Positions 8,636 to 17,734 of a stretch of DNA of 64,000 bases are shown here, in pieces. Source of the stretch: Desulfosarcina ovata subsp. ovata. Its GTDB lineage: Bacteria; Desulfobacterota; Desulfobacteria; Desulfobacterales; Desulfosarcinaceae. The notes beneath the pieces are model-generated. The model was given only the letters and a program-made list of their open reading frames with translations, did not search any database and was not told the DNA's origin. The first letter of the stretch is position 1. Every line of letters begins with the position of its first letter. Location of the stretch: the NCBI RefSeq assembly GCF_009689005.1, contig NZ_AP021879.1, positions 2,914,001 through 2,978,000 of the forward strand. The letters are read 5' to 3'. Made by a program: the position numbers and the translations under genes.

Positions 8636-9501
8636 TTATTTTTCCATAGATCCTTGATAATTTCGAAATACTTGTCAGGAAGGGTATATTCACCGCCAAC
8701 ACTAGCCTGCGGCGCAAACGATTTCGCATCTTCTAATTTACTCAAGTATCCGTATTTCTTGTATATAGATTGTCCTATGGGAGAAAGCGTATATTCAATA
8801 AAAGCCTTTGATAGGTTAATATCCTTGGTATATTTGGGAATTGAAATCGGTATGTATGATATCCTTGGGATTTGTTTCGGGTTGATAGCGACAAATTCCA
8901 TGCGTTCGGGGTTCCAGTAGTGAAACACTCGCCATCCGAGGATAGCATCGACCTTGTTCAACGCAGCCAAGTTTGCTGTTTTTGAGCAGGACCCGCCGAA
9001 GGTAACCACATTTTTCAGAACCGGTTCCAAAAAGTTGTTTGTTTCCAGTATTTCTATACCGTACAAACCCAAACAAACCGTCTCTGGATTGCCGATTCCG
9101 ACCCGAACCCCAGGCCGCGCCAGGTCTTCCAACCCTTTCACATTTGCCGGATTACCCGCCGGGGTAATAATTGCCGGTACAAGGTAGGCCACGATTTGAT
9201 CGCTGTTTTCTATGATCTGCTTTTTTCTTTCGGCAATGATGATATAATCAGGCGATCCTGGCAAATAGATCTCTCCCTTTTTAGATAGTTCAATTTGAGA
9301 AAGTAATGTGCCAGATCCACCAAAAATCATATTTACTTCAACATTCCTATCTTGTTTGAATTTTGCTGCAATCTCTTCCATTGGCGGCTTATTTGCAGAG
9401 CCGCAAAATACGGTTATGGATTGCATATCGGCCAAACCATTTGCTCCCACACAAAATATAACCACTGCACCTATTAGCCCAGCAATAATCCACTTCTTCA
9501 T
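8632..9501 (-). CDS. modA: Molybdate/tungstate-type periplasmic binding protein
   Basis: The 289-residue protein starts with a signal peptide (MKKWIIAGLIGAVVIFCVG, cleavage near ADMQS). The body is an extracellular solute-binding protein fold: ITVFCGSANKPPMEEIAAKF at the N-terminus and GGSGTLLSQIE, the oxyanion-contacting loop typical of ModA and WtpA. It would capture molybdate or tungstate in the periplasm for ModB. AGGAAGAGAG precedes the ATG. It is the first gene of the mod operon and is divergent from the regulator at 9694. Both molybdenum and tungsten would be used by the formate dehydrogenase upstream. It may be nearer WtpA/TupA than classical ModA, so the metal is uncertain. Confidence 0.85.
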   Translation of the reverse strand: MKKWIIAGLIGAVVIFCVGANGLADMQSITVFCGSANKPPMEEIAAKFKQDRNVEVNMIFGGSGTLLSQIELSKKGEIYLPGSPDYIIIAERKKQIIENSDQIVAYLVPAIITPAGNPANVKGLEDLARPGVRVGIGNPETVCLGLYGIEILETNNFLEPVLKNVVTFGGSCSKTANLAALNKVDAILGWRVFHYWNPERMEFVAINPKQIPRISYIPISIPKYTKDINLSKAFIEYTLSPIGQSIYKKYGYLSKLEDAKSFAPQASVGGEYTLPDKYFEIIKDLWKNK

Positions 9502-9590
9502 TCTCTCTTCCTTTTTTAATAGATTAGAGATTAAACTATTTGTTTCATTTCATGCTATTTAACACTTGATATTTAGTTTTGTGTGTTATT

Positions 9591-9607
9591 TAATACGTAA
9601 TAATACG
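9591..9607. promoter_or_regulatory. TAATACG direct repeat, candidate operator of the mod regulator
   Basis: TAATACG occurs at 9591-9597 and again at 9601-9607, a 10-bp period that puts both copies on the same face of the helix. It sits in the AT-rich divergent region between modA and the HTH/binding-domain regulator, about 90 bp from each start. That placement suits an operator for the divergent regulator. The repeat is seen; its function is inferred. Confidence 0.4.
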
Positions 9608-9693
9608 AAATAGAATATAAAATAAATTTTATGTATTGGATTATATAATTTGGTGCTTTCAGTCAAGATTTAACTGTAAATGGGAGAGTGTTT

Positions 9694-10608
9694 GTGAAGA
9701 CGAAAGACGAACTTTCCGTTCAAGATGTTGCCGGCATCCTGAAAGTCAGTAAAAGCAAAATTTACAGCATGATAAAAAGCAATGAACTGCAATCCTACAA
9801 AGTAGGCCGCAAGGTTCGCTTCTCGGAAGATGACATAAAGTCATACATTCAAAACTCGAAAAAAGGGGATCTTGTTAAAAACCGGGAAATTCTAACCCCA
9901 ATCCGTAATGAGGGATTCGTGCTATGCGGCCAGGATATCATTTTAGACATACTCTCGAATTATATGCGTCAACGCGGAGTCCCTGCACTGCGGGCATATA
10001 TTGGAAGCTATGACAGTTTGATTGCGCTTTACCGTAAGCAGGTAAATGTCGCTTCTGCTCATCTCTGGGACAGCGATACAGATACCTATAATGTTCCTTA
10101 CGTTCGGCGATTATTACCTGGAATCCCTGCTGTGGTTGTTCATTTGACCTGCCGTATACAGGGCTTTTATGTTGCGAAAGGAAACCCGAAAGAGATTACC
10201 AGCTGGGAAGATTTTGGGCGAGATGACATTACAATGGTGAACCGTGAACAAGGGGCTGGCTCACGGGTATTGCTTGATGAAAACCTTCGATTGATAGGCG
10301 TATTCGGGAAAGATATCGCTGGATATGATCAGGAAATCCAATCCCATCTTACGGTTGCAAGCATCGTGGCCTCTGGAAAAGCTGATGTCGCAATAGGAAC
10401 CGAAAAAATAGCAAAACAGGTGGAAGGGATTGATTTTGTACCCATTAAAAAAGAGCGATACGATATTGTGTTCAGACGCGAAGATGCGGATCGATACGAA
10501 ATACAATCTTTACTAAACATTATTCGTTCGCAAGCATTCCAGGAAGAATTTTCTCAGATAGGTGGTTACGACACGAAAGATATGGGAAAAGTGGTCATCG
10601 AATTTTGA
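9694..10608 (+). CDS. HTH regulator with periplasmic-binding-protein-like ligand domain
   Basis: The first ~55 residues are an excisionase/MerR-like DNA-binding domain (LSVQDVAGILKVSKSKIYSM, then VGRKVRFSEDDIKSYI). The remaining ~240 residues are a PBP-like domain of the type fused to such HTH domains and found in one-component sensors of molybdate or tungstate (GAGSRVLLDENLR, ASGKADVAIGTEKIA). The natural reading is a cytoplasmic sensor that binds the oxyanion and controls the divergent modABC operon. I chose GTG 9694 because GGGAG at 9682-9686 is well spaced for it and too close to the GTG at 9688. The protein has 304 residues. Role by context is likely; the ligand is inferred. Confidence 0.8.
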   Translation: MKTKDELSVQDVAGILKVSKSKIYSMIKSNELQSYKVGRKVRFSEDDIKSYIQNSKKGDLVKNREILTPIRNEGFVLCGQDIILDILSNYMRQRGVPALRAYIGSYDSLIALYRKQVNVASAHLWDSDTDTYNVPYVRRLLPGIPAVVVHLTCRIQGFYVAKGNPKEITSWEDFGRDDITMVNREQGAGSRVLLDENLRLIGVFGKDIAGYDQEIQSHLTVASIVASGKADVAIGTEKIAKQVEGIDFVPIKKERYDIVFRREDADRYEIQSLLNIIRSQAFQEEFSQIGGYDTKDMGKVVIEF

Positions 10609-10710
10609 CCCCCTTCGACATCAGTTGATACGGAAGCACTACTTCCAAAACGCTACACTTCCTATTTACGCGTCCGTCCTCGCCATTGCGGCATTTCTCC
10701 ACAGTACACC

Positions 10711-13700
10711 TCACCGGCCGGAAGGATCAAGCACGGCGCTGATCTTCTCCTGTAGCTGATCCATGCGGAAAGGCTTGTTGATGTAACCGTCCACCTGGAC
10801 ATCGCCCAGCTTTTCGCGAACCTGAAACTCTGTAAAACCACTGGTCACCAGCACCGGAAAGGCGGCCCCCATGGCACGCAGCCGTTCCAGGGTTTCCCGT
10901 CCCCCCATGCGCGGCATGTTGATATCCAAAAGGACAATACCGATGCGCTCCGCATTGGCCTCGGCCTCGGCCAGGGCCTCGACGCCGTCAGTGGCCGTGA
11001 TGACATCGAATCCCAAGAGTTCGAGCATCTGGGAACCCAGCTCCAGGACCAGCGGCTCGTCGTCCACCAGAAGCGCTGTCCCCCGCTGTTTCCGGCGGGT
11101 TGCGGCGTCGACGGGCGGAGTCTTGGGAGCAAGGGCCGCAACCGCCTCTCGTTCCGGAAAATATACGGTAACGGCCGTGCCGGCATCGGGCCGGCTGTCG
11201 ATGCGCACACCGCCCCGGTGGGCGCGCATGATGCCCATCACAGCAGCCATGCCCAGTCCCCGCCCGGTAAACTTGGTCGTAAAAAAGGGATCAAACACTT
11301 TTTCCAGGGTCTCCGGGTCCATTCCCCGGCCGTTGTCTGACACCCGCAACCAGATATATCGGCCCTCGGGCAGGCGATCACCGGGTGCCAGCCGCGACAA
11401 TTGCGCAGTATCGCAATACTGGGCCCCGACGCTCAAACGGATTTCGAGGGGCTGGTCCCCGGAGGCCTCCACGGCATTGGTCACCAGGTTGGTGATCACC
11501 TGGTAAACCTTGGCGGAATCGGCATGAATCCATGTCGGACCATCGTTTATGTCAAGTGTTAAGGAGGCACTGTCGGCCACGGTGGTATTGATCAGGTCCA
11601 CCATTTTTTTGAGGGTGGCGTTGAGGTCAAGGGGCTGAGGGTTGATTTTGGTCTGACCCACATAGGTCAGCATCAGGCTGCTCAGATCCGCCGCTTTGGT
11701 TGCCGATTTTTCGGCGGCATCGATTCGGCGCAGCTGGTCGCTGTTCTCTCCCATATCCATACGCAGCAGTTCCAGGTTACCCAGCACCACCATCAGCAAG
11801 TTATTGAAATTGTGGGCCACTCCTCCGGCCAGGGTGCTGACGGCCTCCAGCTTAAGTGTCTGCCGCAGCTGTTCGGCAATCTCAAGGCGCTCGCGTTCCA
11901 GGGATTTGAGTCGTGAGATGTCCATGGCGATCTGCACGCGCACCATTCGACCGTCGACCCAACGGATGGCCTGGTCATGGTTCAGGTACCAGCATTTTTT
12001 CACGGGATGCTGGCCTTCCCAGATGTGGACCCCCGTGGGATGACCCTGGCCGTCTACCAGCTTGTCGACAATGCAGCCGTCACACGCCTTGGAGGCATGA
12101 CGGAAAAATTCAAAGCAGCGCGAACCCGCCGGGTAGTCGCCGAAGACATCGTGCATGGCCCGGTTCATGAACAGGATCTCGAACGTCTGCAGGTCGGACA
12201 CATAGATGTGTGCCGTGATGCTGTCCAGCACCGTCGTTAAACGTTCGTGGGATGACCGGCGCTCCTCCTCGGCCAGCTTCTGTTCGGTAATTTCGCGAAG
12301 GTTGCCCAAAACCGCCACCGGCCGCCCCTCCGAATCGCGGACAATCGCTCGTTTATCGGAAAACCAGAGGTAATTTCCCTGCTTGCCACGAATCCGATAC
12401 AGGCCACCGATCCCTGCTCGCGCCTCATCGGAACCGGTCATCAGTTGGCTGCTGAGGGCTATAAATCGGCTCCGGTCGTCGGGATGAACCAGCGCCTGCA
12501 CGCCACTGAACCCCATCTCGTATATTTCTTGCGGAGAAAGCCCCAAAAGTTCCTGTACCGAATCACTGACATAGTCGTAGGTGCCCTGCCGGAGGTTCCG
12601 CTTGAATAGAATATCGCGCGAATGGCGAAGTACCTCCTCAAAACGCTGCTGGCTCTCGCGAAGGGCCGCTTTAGCCTGATGACGCGCCTGGAGAACCTCA
12701 TCCAGCTCCCCCTTGATCAGGGCAATGGCGTCAAACACAGGACGAAAGGGGTGGGCGGCATCGACATGGTCCGGAAGGGTCACCCCGTTACGCTCCCAAT
12801 CGATATCACCGATGAACTGCAGCAGTTGACGGACTTCGGGTACCGAAGAGTCAGCAGGGATATCTGGTGTTGGCAAGGCGTTGGGGGAAGCAACAGGGGC
12901 GAACCCGACGACCCGGTCTGCCATGGCCAGGGCGGCATCAAAGCCGGATACCGTTTTTACCCGAAATGGCATAAACGGGCTGGCCAGCATGGCTGCGGTG
13001 CGCACCGACCAGTTGGCATCGTAAAGGAGGTAAAGTTTGACCGGATAACGGGCATGCCAGCGTTTCAGCGCGTCCATGTATTGGGTGCGGACATGGCGGT
13101 CGCTGCACTGACCACCGGTGGTCGTACTCATGAGCACGGGAAAACCCGCATCGAAGCCGAGCATCTGGCGGACACGTTCCCGCAGCCGGTCCACGGACGC
13201 AATATGGTGAGCTTCCATCCTTCCGGTGGAAATGGCATGGTAGATCCGTCGATCGATGACTTCGACGGTCAGGGTATAACCATCCAACGCCAGACGCCAG
13301 CGGTCACACCGCAAGACGTGATGGCCGCTTTCAAAGTGTTCCGTAATTCCGGCCGCCCATTGTTTCCGGGGCCGGGGCTCGGCTGCCGCCAGCTGCGGTT
13401 CGCCACCGAGCAACTGTGCGGCGGCCGAAATGGCCGTGGCGTAGTCCCTGGTGATCCGGACATTGCATTTGACCCAACTGAACCGCTTGGCCATGTTGAT
13501 CATAATCCGAAACAGCGGACTGACGCCGAAATAGGCGATCCCCAGCAAATGCTCGCGTTGCTCCACATATCTGATGTAGTATTTTCTGGCTTCGCGGGAG
13601 ACGCCCCGCATGCCCGAATAATCCGAGATATGAACGTAACCGGTTGAAGAGTCGATGGATGACCGGATGACGGTGTCGGTCATTTTGAGCGATTCAATGA

Positions 13701-13884
13701 GCCCCTCCAGCTCAGCATAACCGGAAGGCTGGTTGAGGATGATCCGATCGCCGATCACCCGGCTGGTGAGCCAAAAATCGTTGCCGAATCGGCGGTGGGT
13801 CCACTCGGGCCGGGAAGTAATGGGCAATCCCGTTTCGGGACACACAGTAACGACATCGTCGGGGGAATGAATGGTCGTAGACAT
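10711..13884 (-). CDS. Hybrid sensor histidine kinase with two PAS domains and receiver
   Basis: This 1057-residue cytoplasmic kinase has a ~390-residue N-terminal sensory region that I do not recognise (GVSPLFRIMINMAKRFSWVK near residue 125). Then come two PAS domains (about 410-525 and 545-665, the second with several Cys), a dimerisation/phosphoacceptor helix with H-box GGVAHNFNNLL near residue 690, a HATPase domain (DNGRGM, GRGLGMAAVMGI) and a C-terminal receiver (LLVDDEP near 935, LLDINMPRMGG). No membrane segment is evident, so the signal is probably intracellular. GGAGA precedes the ATG. A stand-alone receiver gene ends 30 bp upstream, likely the same operon. No DNA-binding output is encoded beside it, so the phosphorelay target is unknown. 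Confidence 0.9.
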   Translation of the reverse strand: MSTTIHSPDDVVTVCPETGLPITSRPEWTHRRFGNDFWLTSRVIGDRIILNQPSGYAELEGLIESLKMTDTVIRSSIDSSTGYVHISDYSGMRGVSREARKYYIRYVEQREHLLGIAYFGVSPLFRIMINMAKRFSWVKCNVRITRDYATAISAAAQLLGGEPQLAAAEPRPRKQWAAGITEHFESGHHVLRCDRWRLALDGYTLTVEVIDRRIYHAISTGRMEAHHIASVDRLRERVRQMLGFDAGFPVLMSTTTGGQCSDRHVRTQYMDALKRWHARYPVKLYLLYDANWSVRTAAMLASPFMPFRVKTVSGFDAALAMADRVVGFAPVASPNALPTPDIPADSSVPEVRQLLQFIGDIDWERNGVTLPDHVDAAHPFRPVFDAIALIKGELDEVLQARHQAKAALRESQQRFEEVLRHSRDILFKRNLRQGTYDYVSDSVQELLGLSPQEIYEMGFSGVQALVHPDDRSRFIALSSQLMTGSDEARAGIGGLYRIRGKQGNYLWFSDKRAIVRDSEGRPVAVLGNLREITEQKLAEEERRSSHERLTTVLDSITAHIYVSDLQTFEILFMNRAMHDVFGDYPAGSRCFEFFRHASKACDGCIVDKLVDGQGHPTGVHIWEGQHPVKKCWYLNHDQAIRWVDGRMVRVQIAMDISRLKSLERERLEIAEQLRQTLKLEAVSTLAGGVAHNFNNLLMVVLGNLELLRMDMGENSDQLRRIDAAEKSATKAADLSSLMLTYVGQTKINPQPLDLNATLKKMVDLINTTVADSASLTLDINDGPTWIHADSAKVYQVITNLVTNAVEASGDQPLEIRLSVGAQYCDTAQLSRLAPGDRLPEGRYIWLRVSDNGRGMDPETLEKVFDPFFTTKFTGRGLGMAAVMGIMRAHRGGVRIDSRPDAGTAVTVYFPEREAVAALAPKTPPVDAATRRKQRGTALLVDDEPLVLELGSQMLELLGFDVITATDGVEALAEAEANAERIGIVLLDINMPRMGGRETLERLRAMGAAFPVLVTSGFTEFQVREKLGDVQVDGYINKPFRMDQLQEKISAVLDPSGR

Positions 13885-13914
13885 CGACGGTATCTCCGCT
13901 GAAACCTATCCGCT

Positions 13915-14292
13915 TTACGATTTCATCAACTTTGCAATGGCGTCGCGGAAAACCGATAAATTCATTTGTGGTTTCAGAAAAACATGCTCGGGAGTGACGC
14001 CGAGATCTCTCAGATCTTGATCCAATTTGTACTCCACAGAGCCGGTATGAATGAGAAAACGCATATTCGGACGAAGCTGGTATGCCTGGAGAATTAACGA
14101 ATCGCCATCGAGTTTGGGCAGCCGGATATCCACAATGGCAACGTCAATGGGAAAACGGGCAATCAGATCAAGGGCATTTTCGGCACTATCCGCGGCAAAA
14201 ACATCGAACTCGAAATCTTCGAGAAACTCAACAAGACTGTTACGGATGGATGGTTCGTCGTCAACGACCAACACACGAATAGCTGATGACAT
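13915..14292 (-). CDS. Single-domain response regulator (CheY-like)
   Basis: A 125-residue protein consisting only of a receiver domain: the acidic pair in VLVVDDEPSIRNS, the phosphoacceptor Asp in VDVAIVDIRLPKLDG and a late Lys in FLKPQMN. There is no output domain, so it acts by protein contact or as a phosphate shuttle. GGGAGG lies just before the ATG at 14292. The hybrid kinase begins 30 bp downstream, making it the obvious partner. The switch Thr/Ser is present in LIHTGSVEYK. Family assignment is secure; the pathway is unknown. Confidence 0.92.
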   Translation of the reverse strand: MSSAIRVLVVDDEPSIRNSLVEFLEDFEFDVFAADSAENALDLIARFPIDVAIVDIRLPKLDGDSLILQAYQLRPNMRFLIHTGSVEYKLDQDLRDLGVTPEHVFLKPQMNLSVFRDAIAKLMKS

Positions 14293-14444
14293 GGCGCCTC
14301 CCGGTGCCTGGATAACTGTTTCGGTGAATCGTTCTGCTCGGCGTTCCCGCCGAAATGGCCTTTACCCCATCATATCCTGATCCATCAGGCCAGGCAACCG
14401 GCACGGCCATGGCCATTTTTGGTTCACCGCCCGGTGCTTAGGGC

Positions 14445-15371
14445 TCACCCAAAAAATGTCTGGATCCGTTCAGCCGCCTTAGCCGACTGGTCGGGGGTCA
14501 GCCAGTGGATCCCCTCACGGGCACCGAACCAAGTCAACTGACGCTTGGCGTATCGGCGATGGTCCCGCTTAAGGGTCCGGAGGGTGTCATCCAGAATAGC
14601 CTCGCCCTCGATAACCGCCGCCAAGTGACGGTATCCAAGACTCTGCATGGATTTCAGGTCCCTTGTGTAGCCCGCCGCCAGGAGTTGCCCGACCTCATCC
14701 AAAAAACCCTGCGCCATCATTTCATCCACCCGCCGGTTAATCCGATCATACAATATCGGTCGGGGCCATGAAAGGCCGATTTCGAGGCTTGTGAAACGCG
14801 GTTCGCGAAAGCCATGCCGCTGTTGAACGACCGACAGGGGCTTACCCGTTATCTTATATATTTCCAGCGCCCGCAGGGTACGATAGGTGTCGTTGGGGTG
14901 AATCCGGCCGGCGGCAGTGGGGTCGATGCGGGCCAGTTTCCGGTACATGGCCTCGCCGCCGTCGGCCTGCGCCTGCGCCCGCAAGCGCTCACGGACGGCC
15001 GCATCGGACGGCCCCTGTTCGAAAAGACCATAAATCAACGCCTTGATGTAAAGCCCGGTCCCTCCCACCACAAAGGCACGACGGCCTCGAGCGACCACTC
15101 GCCGGACGATATCTCCAGCCATGGCGGCATAGGCAGCCGCGTCGAAATCCTCGTCCGGATCCACAATATCGATCATGTGATGGAGCACCGCCGCCTGCTC
15201 TGCCGGCGTGGGTTTGGCAGTGCCGATGTCCATGTGGCGGTAAATCTGCATGGAATCGGCACCGATGATTTCGCCATTGAACCGGCGGGCCAGATCAATG
15301 GCGAAACCGGTCTTTCCGGCGCCGGTCGGACCACAGACAACCACAATCTTACTTTTCGACAAGGGGCTCAT
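14445..15371 (-). CDS. miaA: tRNA dimethylallyltransferase
   Basis: MiaA adds a dimethylallyl group to A37 of tRNAs reading codons that begin with U. The 308-residue protein has the P-loop GPTGAGKT at residue ~14, the ADSMQIYRHMDIGTAKP block that contacts substrate, the VGGTGLYIKAL motif and the SLGYRHL region typical of the family, at normal length. ATG 15371 is used instead of the TTG one codon upstream. Translation of UGA as Sec and codon fidelity in general benefit from this modification, but nothing here links it functionally to neighbours. It seems monocistronic, with no gene directly upstream. Confidence 0.95.
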   Translation of the reverse strand: MSPLSKSKIVVVCGPTGAGKTGFAIDLARRFNGEIIGADSMQIYRHMDIGTAKPTPAEQAAVLHHMIDIVDPDEDFDAAAYAAMAGDIVRRVVARGRRAFVVGGTGLYIKALIYGLFEQGPSDAAVRERLRAQAQADGGEAMYRKLARIDPTAAGRIHPNDTYRTLRALEIYKITGKPLSVVQQRHGFREPRFTSLEIGLSWPRPILYDRINRRVDEMMAQGFLDEVGQLLAAGYTRDLKSMQSLGYRHLAAVIEGEAILDDTLRTLKRDHRRYAKRQLTWFGAREGIHWLTPDQSAKAAERIQTFFG

Positions 15372-15438
15372 CAACGATCAGTCATCCATAGATGCATTGT
15401 TTGCTAAAGTAAAAGATACCAATCCGCCTTTCCCTGTA

Positions 15439-15474
15439 GGAAAAACCGACACCCGTTGCGGGAAATTCCGACAC
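15439..15474. promoter_or_regulatory. Direct repeat, candidate upstream activator sites
   Basis: GGAAAAACCGACAC (15439-15452) and GGAAATTCCGACAC (15461-15474) are near-identical and 22 bp apart, two helical turns. A third, partial match (GGTCGGAAT) lies near 15528. They sit about 170-200 bp upstream of the sigma-54-like promoter at 15640, the expected place for enhancer-binding-protein sites. The NtrC-type regulator at 18433-19776 is the nearest candidate binder; that link is inferred. The 407-bp gap from 15372 to 15778 holds no gene. Confidence 0.5.
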
Positions 15475-15639
15475 GGAGTTAACCAATTGAAAAATAACAT
15501 AATATCGCTACGTTCCCGGCCTCCATGGTCGGAATCATGAAATCGCTTGTTGGACAATCCCCCAGTCGCTGCGCCAATTATCGGCGACAATCTACCCGAA
15601 AAATACTTTTTTAGTATTATATTCAATTATTTATAGAAA

Positions 15640-15655
15640 CGGCACGGCGTTTGCT
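15640..15655 (+). promoter_or_regulatory. Sigma-54 (-24/-12) promoter
   Basis: CGGCACGGCGTTTGCT matches the sigma-54 consensus TGGCACG-N4-TTGCW at all fixed positions but the first. GG (15641-15642) and GC (15653-15654) are separated by exactly 10 bases, the invariant spacing. A transcript would start near 15666, about 115 bp before the GcvH-like gene at 15779. Two NtrC-like direct repeats lie upstream. Confidence 0.75.
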
Positions 15656-15778
15656 GAACATTATGACAAACGTGAATACGAACCCAATTGGTATGGGTAA
15701 CTATCACACCCGGTCAATGCGAATCAAGCCACCCCGAGCCAAAGCATTTATCATGCAGCATGCAAAAGGAGAGAAGAA

Positions 15779-16780
15779 ATGAGCGAAAAAACCAACAAAC
15801 GTCAAAGAAGCCGGATCGGCTACGGATCATCTTACCACCGCGGAGAACGTCACGAGGTGGGAAGCGGCCCCGGCATCGGCTCCGTCCTGGGAGGTCAGGT
15901 ATGGGTCATTCAACCGGACAGAAAGGCGGTTCCCGAGAATGCATGCCTGTGGATGCAGGCCGGTGCGGTCAAGTACAAAACCTGCAATAATCATTTCGAC
16001 TGCAACACCTGCAAGTATGACCATGCCATGCAGAACAAGGTGGCCCTGGGCAAACAAGTCAGCTGGCAGGACAGCATGCGGCGGCAGCCGGCATTGGCGC
16101 GCACCTGCCGGCACAGCCTGACCGGGCGGATCGCCCAGCGGGCCTGCGCATACGATTTTCATTGCGAAAAATGCGACTTTGACCAGTACTTCGAAGATGT
16201 CCTGGCAGCCAAAACCCAGAGTGCACCCACCGACATCGCCCGCGTCAAAGGCTTTGATGTTCCGCGTCATTACCATTTCCACAACGGCCACACATGGGCG
16301 CGGATCGAAAGCGGGGGCAACCTCAGGATCGGGTTGGATGATTTCAGCTTGAAGGTTTTCGGTCAGGCCGATGGTTTTGACCTGCCCTTGATGGGCAAGG
16401 AACTGAATCACAATCAGATCGGCTGGGGCCTGAAAAGAAAGCATCATCTGGCGGACGTGCGCGCCCCCATCGATGGTGTGATCATGGAGGTCAACATCCG
16501 GGTGATGGAAAATCCGGGACTGGCCAACCGGGAGCCGTATGGCGACGGATGGCTCTTTCTGGTGCGCACGCCGGATGTCAAAAAAGCGGCCAAACGCCTG
16601 ATGGATGATGAGGCCAGTTTGAACTGGATCAACAACGAAGTCTCGATTCTGGAAGAGATGGTCACCGACGTGGCCGGCCCCCTGGCCGCCGACGGGGGTA
16701 CCTTCGGGCCGGATATTTATGGAAATCTGCCCGGCCTGGACTGGCATCAACTGGCCCGCACCTTCTTGAAAACAGGTTGA
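15779..16780 (+). CDS. Cysteine-rich GcvH-like (lipoyl-domain-fold) protein 1
   Basis: The 333-residue protein ends in a region resembling glycine-cleavage H protein (HTWARIESGGNLRIGLDDF, then ADVRAPIDGVIMEVN, then PYGDGWLF). The Lys that carries lipoate in true GcvH aligns with His here (KRKHHLADVRAP), so lipoylation is doubtful. The N-terminal half has two copies of a Cys motif, C-x3-[FY]-x-C-x2-C-x-[FY]-D (residues ~75 and ~125), likely binding metal. Strong AAGGAGAG precedes the ATG. It is the first gene after a sigma-54 promoter and is followed after 4 bp by a paralog. Glycine cleavage partners (P, T, L) are absent, so a role in glycine breakdown is not supported. Function unknown. Confidence 0.8.
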   Translation: MSEKTNKRQRSRIGYGSSYHRGERHEVGSGPGIGSVLGGQVWVIQPDRKAVPENACLWMQAGAVKYKTCNNHFDCNTCKYDHAMQNKVALGKQVSWQDSMRRQPALARTCRHSLTGRIAQRACAYDFHCEKCDFDQYFEDVLAAKTQSAPTDIARVKGFDVPRHYHFHNGHTWARIESGGNLRIGLDDFSLKVFGQADGFDLPLMGKELNHNQIGWGLKRKHHLADVRAPIDGVIMEVNIRVMENPGLANREPYGDGWLFLVRTPDVKKAAKRLMDDEASLNWINNEVSILEEMVTDVAGPLAADGGTFGPDIYGNLPGLDWHQLARTFLKTG

Positions 16781-16784
16781 TCCC

Positions 16785-17702
16785 ATGGCACATCAACGAC
16801 AGCGATCACCGGCCGGCCCCTGCATCTGGATGCAGGCCGGCGTGGTCAGAACCAAGACATGCACCAAAGACTATCATTGTGCCGGCTGCCGCTTCGACAG
16901 GGTCCTGCGGCAGCTGGCCCGGGAAAATCGACACCCCTCGGCAGGCAATCCCCCCGGGGCGGAGCGACGGGCACGGATCGTCTACTGGGCCGACAAGCTC
17001 AAGGAATTGCCGGCTCACCGGCGGCCCTGCGTGCATCACCTCAAACGCCGCATCGCGTTTCGCCCCTGTACCAACGACTACGTGTGCAGCAACTGTGAAT
17101 TCGACCAGTACTTTCAGGATCAGTTCCTGGTCCATGCCGCCCTCAAGCCCGTCGATATCAATACGATCCAAGGGTATCGGATTCCCCGGGGCATCTACCT
17201 GCACCGCGGCCATGCGTGGCTGGGAATGGCCGCCGGAGGCCAGGTGCGCATTGGCCTGAACGACTTTGCCGTCCGGCTGCTGGGCCCCATGGACCGCATC
17301 GAGCTGCCGCTGATGGGAAAGGCCCTGACCCAGGACCAGGAAGGCATCACCCTGCACCGCGGTTCGCTGAAGGCCGGTTTGCTGTCCCCGGTCAGTGGCG
17401 TGGTCACGGCATTCAATCCCGAGGTCGGTGACAATCCCCAATCGCTGGCGGACGATCCTTACGGCAAAGGCTGGCTGCTGATGGTACAGCCGGCAAACCT
17501 GCGCGAGGAACTGCGCCGGCTGAAGATGGGCGATGAAGAGGCAGCCCCCTTTATCAGGGATGAAATCGCCGGTCTTCACCGGGCCCTGGAACCCCACCTG
17601 GGGCCACTGGCCGCCGACGGCGGCCAATTTTGTGACGACCTCCTTAAAACGTTGCCGCGCACAGCATGGGAAGCGGTAACCCGGCAGATCCTGAAAAGCT
17701 GA
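16785..17702 (+). CDS. Cysteine-rich GcvH-like protein 2
   Basis: A 305-residue paralog of the preceding protein, four bases downstream and surely co-transcribed. It repeats the layout: two Cys motifs (TCTKDYHCAGCRFD near residue 25, PCTNDYVCSNCEFD near residue 100) and a C-terminal GcvH-like fold (HAWLGMAAGGQVRIGLNDF, LLSPVSGVVTAFNPEV, PYGKGWLLMV). A Lys is present in GSLKAGLLSPVSG, but the spacing to the SPVSG turn is two residues shorter than in GcvH, so lipoylation is uncertain. Both proteins also share the ending PLAADGG. The tandem pair suggests a heterodimer or two steps of one process; the function is unknown. Confidence 0.8.
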   Translation: MAHQRQRSPAGPCIWMQAGVVRTKTCTKDYHCAGCRFDRVLRQLARENRHPSAGNPPGAERRARIVYWADKLKELPAHRRPCVHHLKRRIAFRPCTNDYVCSNCEFDQYFQDQFLVHAALKPVDINTIQGYRIPRGIYLHRGHAWLGMAAGGQVRIGLNDFAVRLLGPMDRIELPLMGKALTQDQEGITLHRGSLKAGLLSPVSGVVTAFNPEVGDNPQSLADDPYGKGWLLMVQPANLREELRRLKMGDEEAAPFIRDEIAGLHRALEPHLGPLAADGGQFCDDLLKTLPRTAWEAVTRQILKS

Positions 17703-17734
17703 CCGGTCTCAATTCTCATGGTCATAAAAATCGG

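Noticed and set aside
15779-17702. Glycine cleavage system H proteins as functional members of glycine breakdown.
   Set aside because: No P, T or L protein genes are nearby, the lipoyl Lys is missing or displaced, and the Cys-rich half is not found in GcvH.
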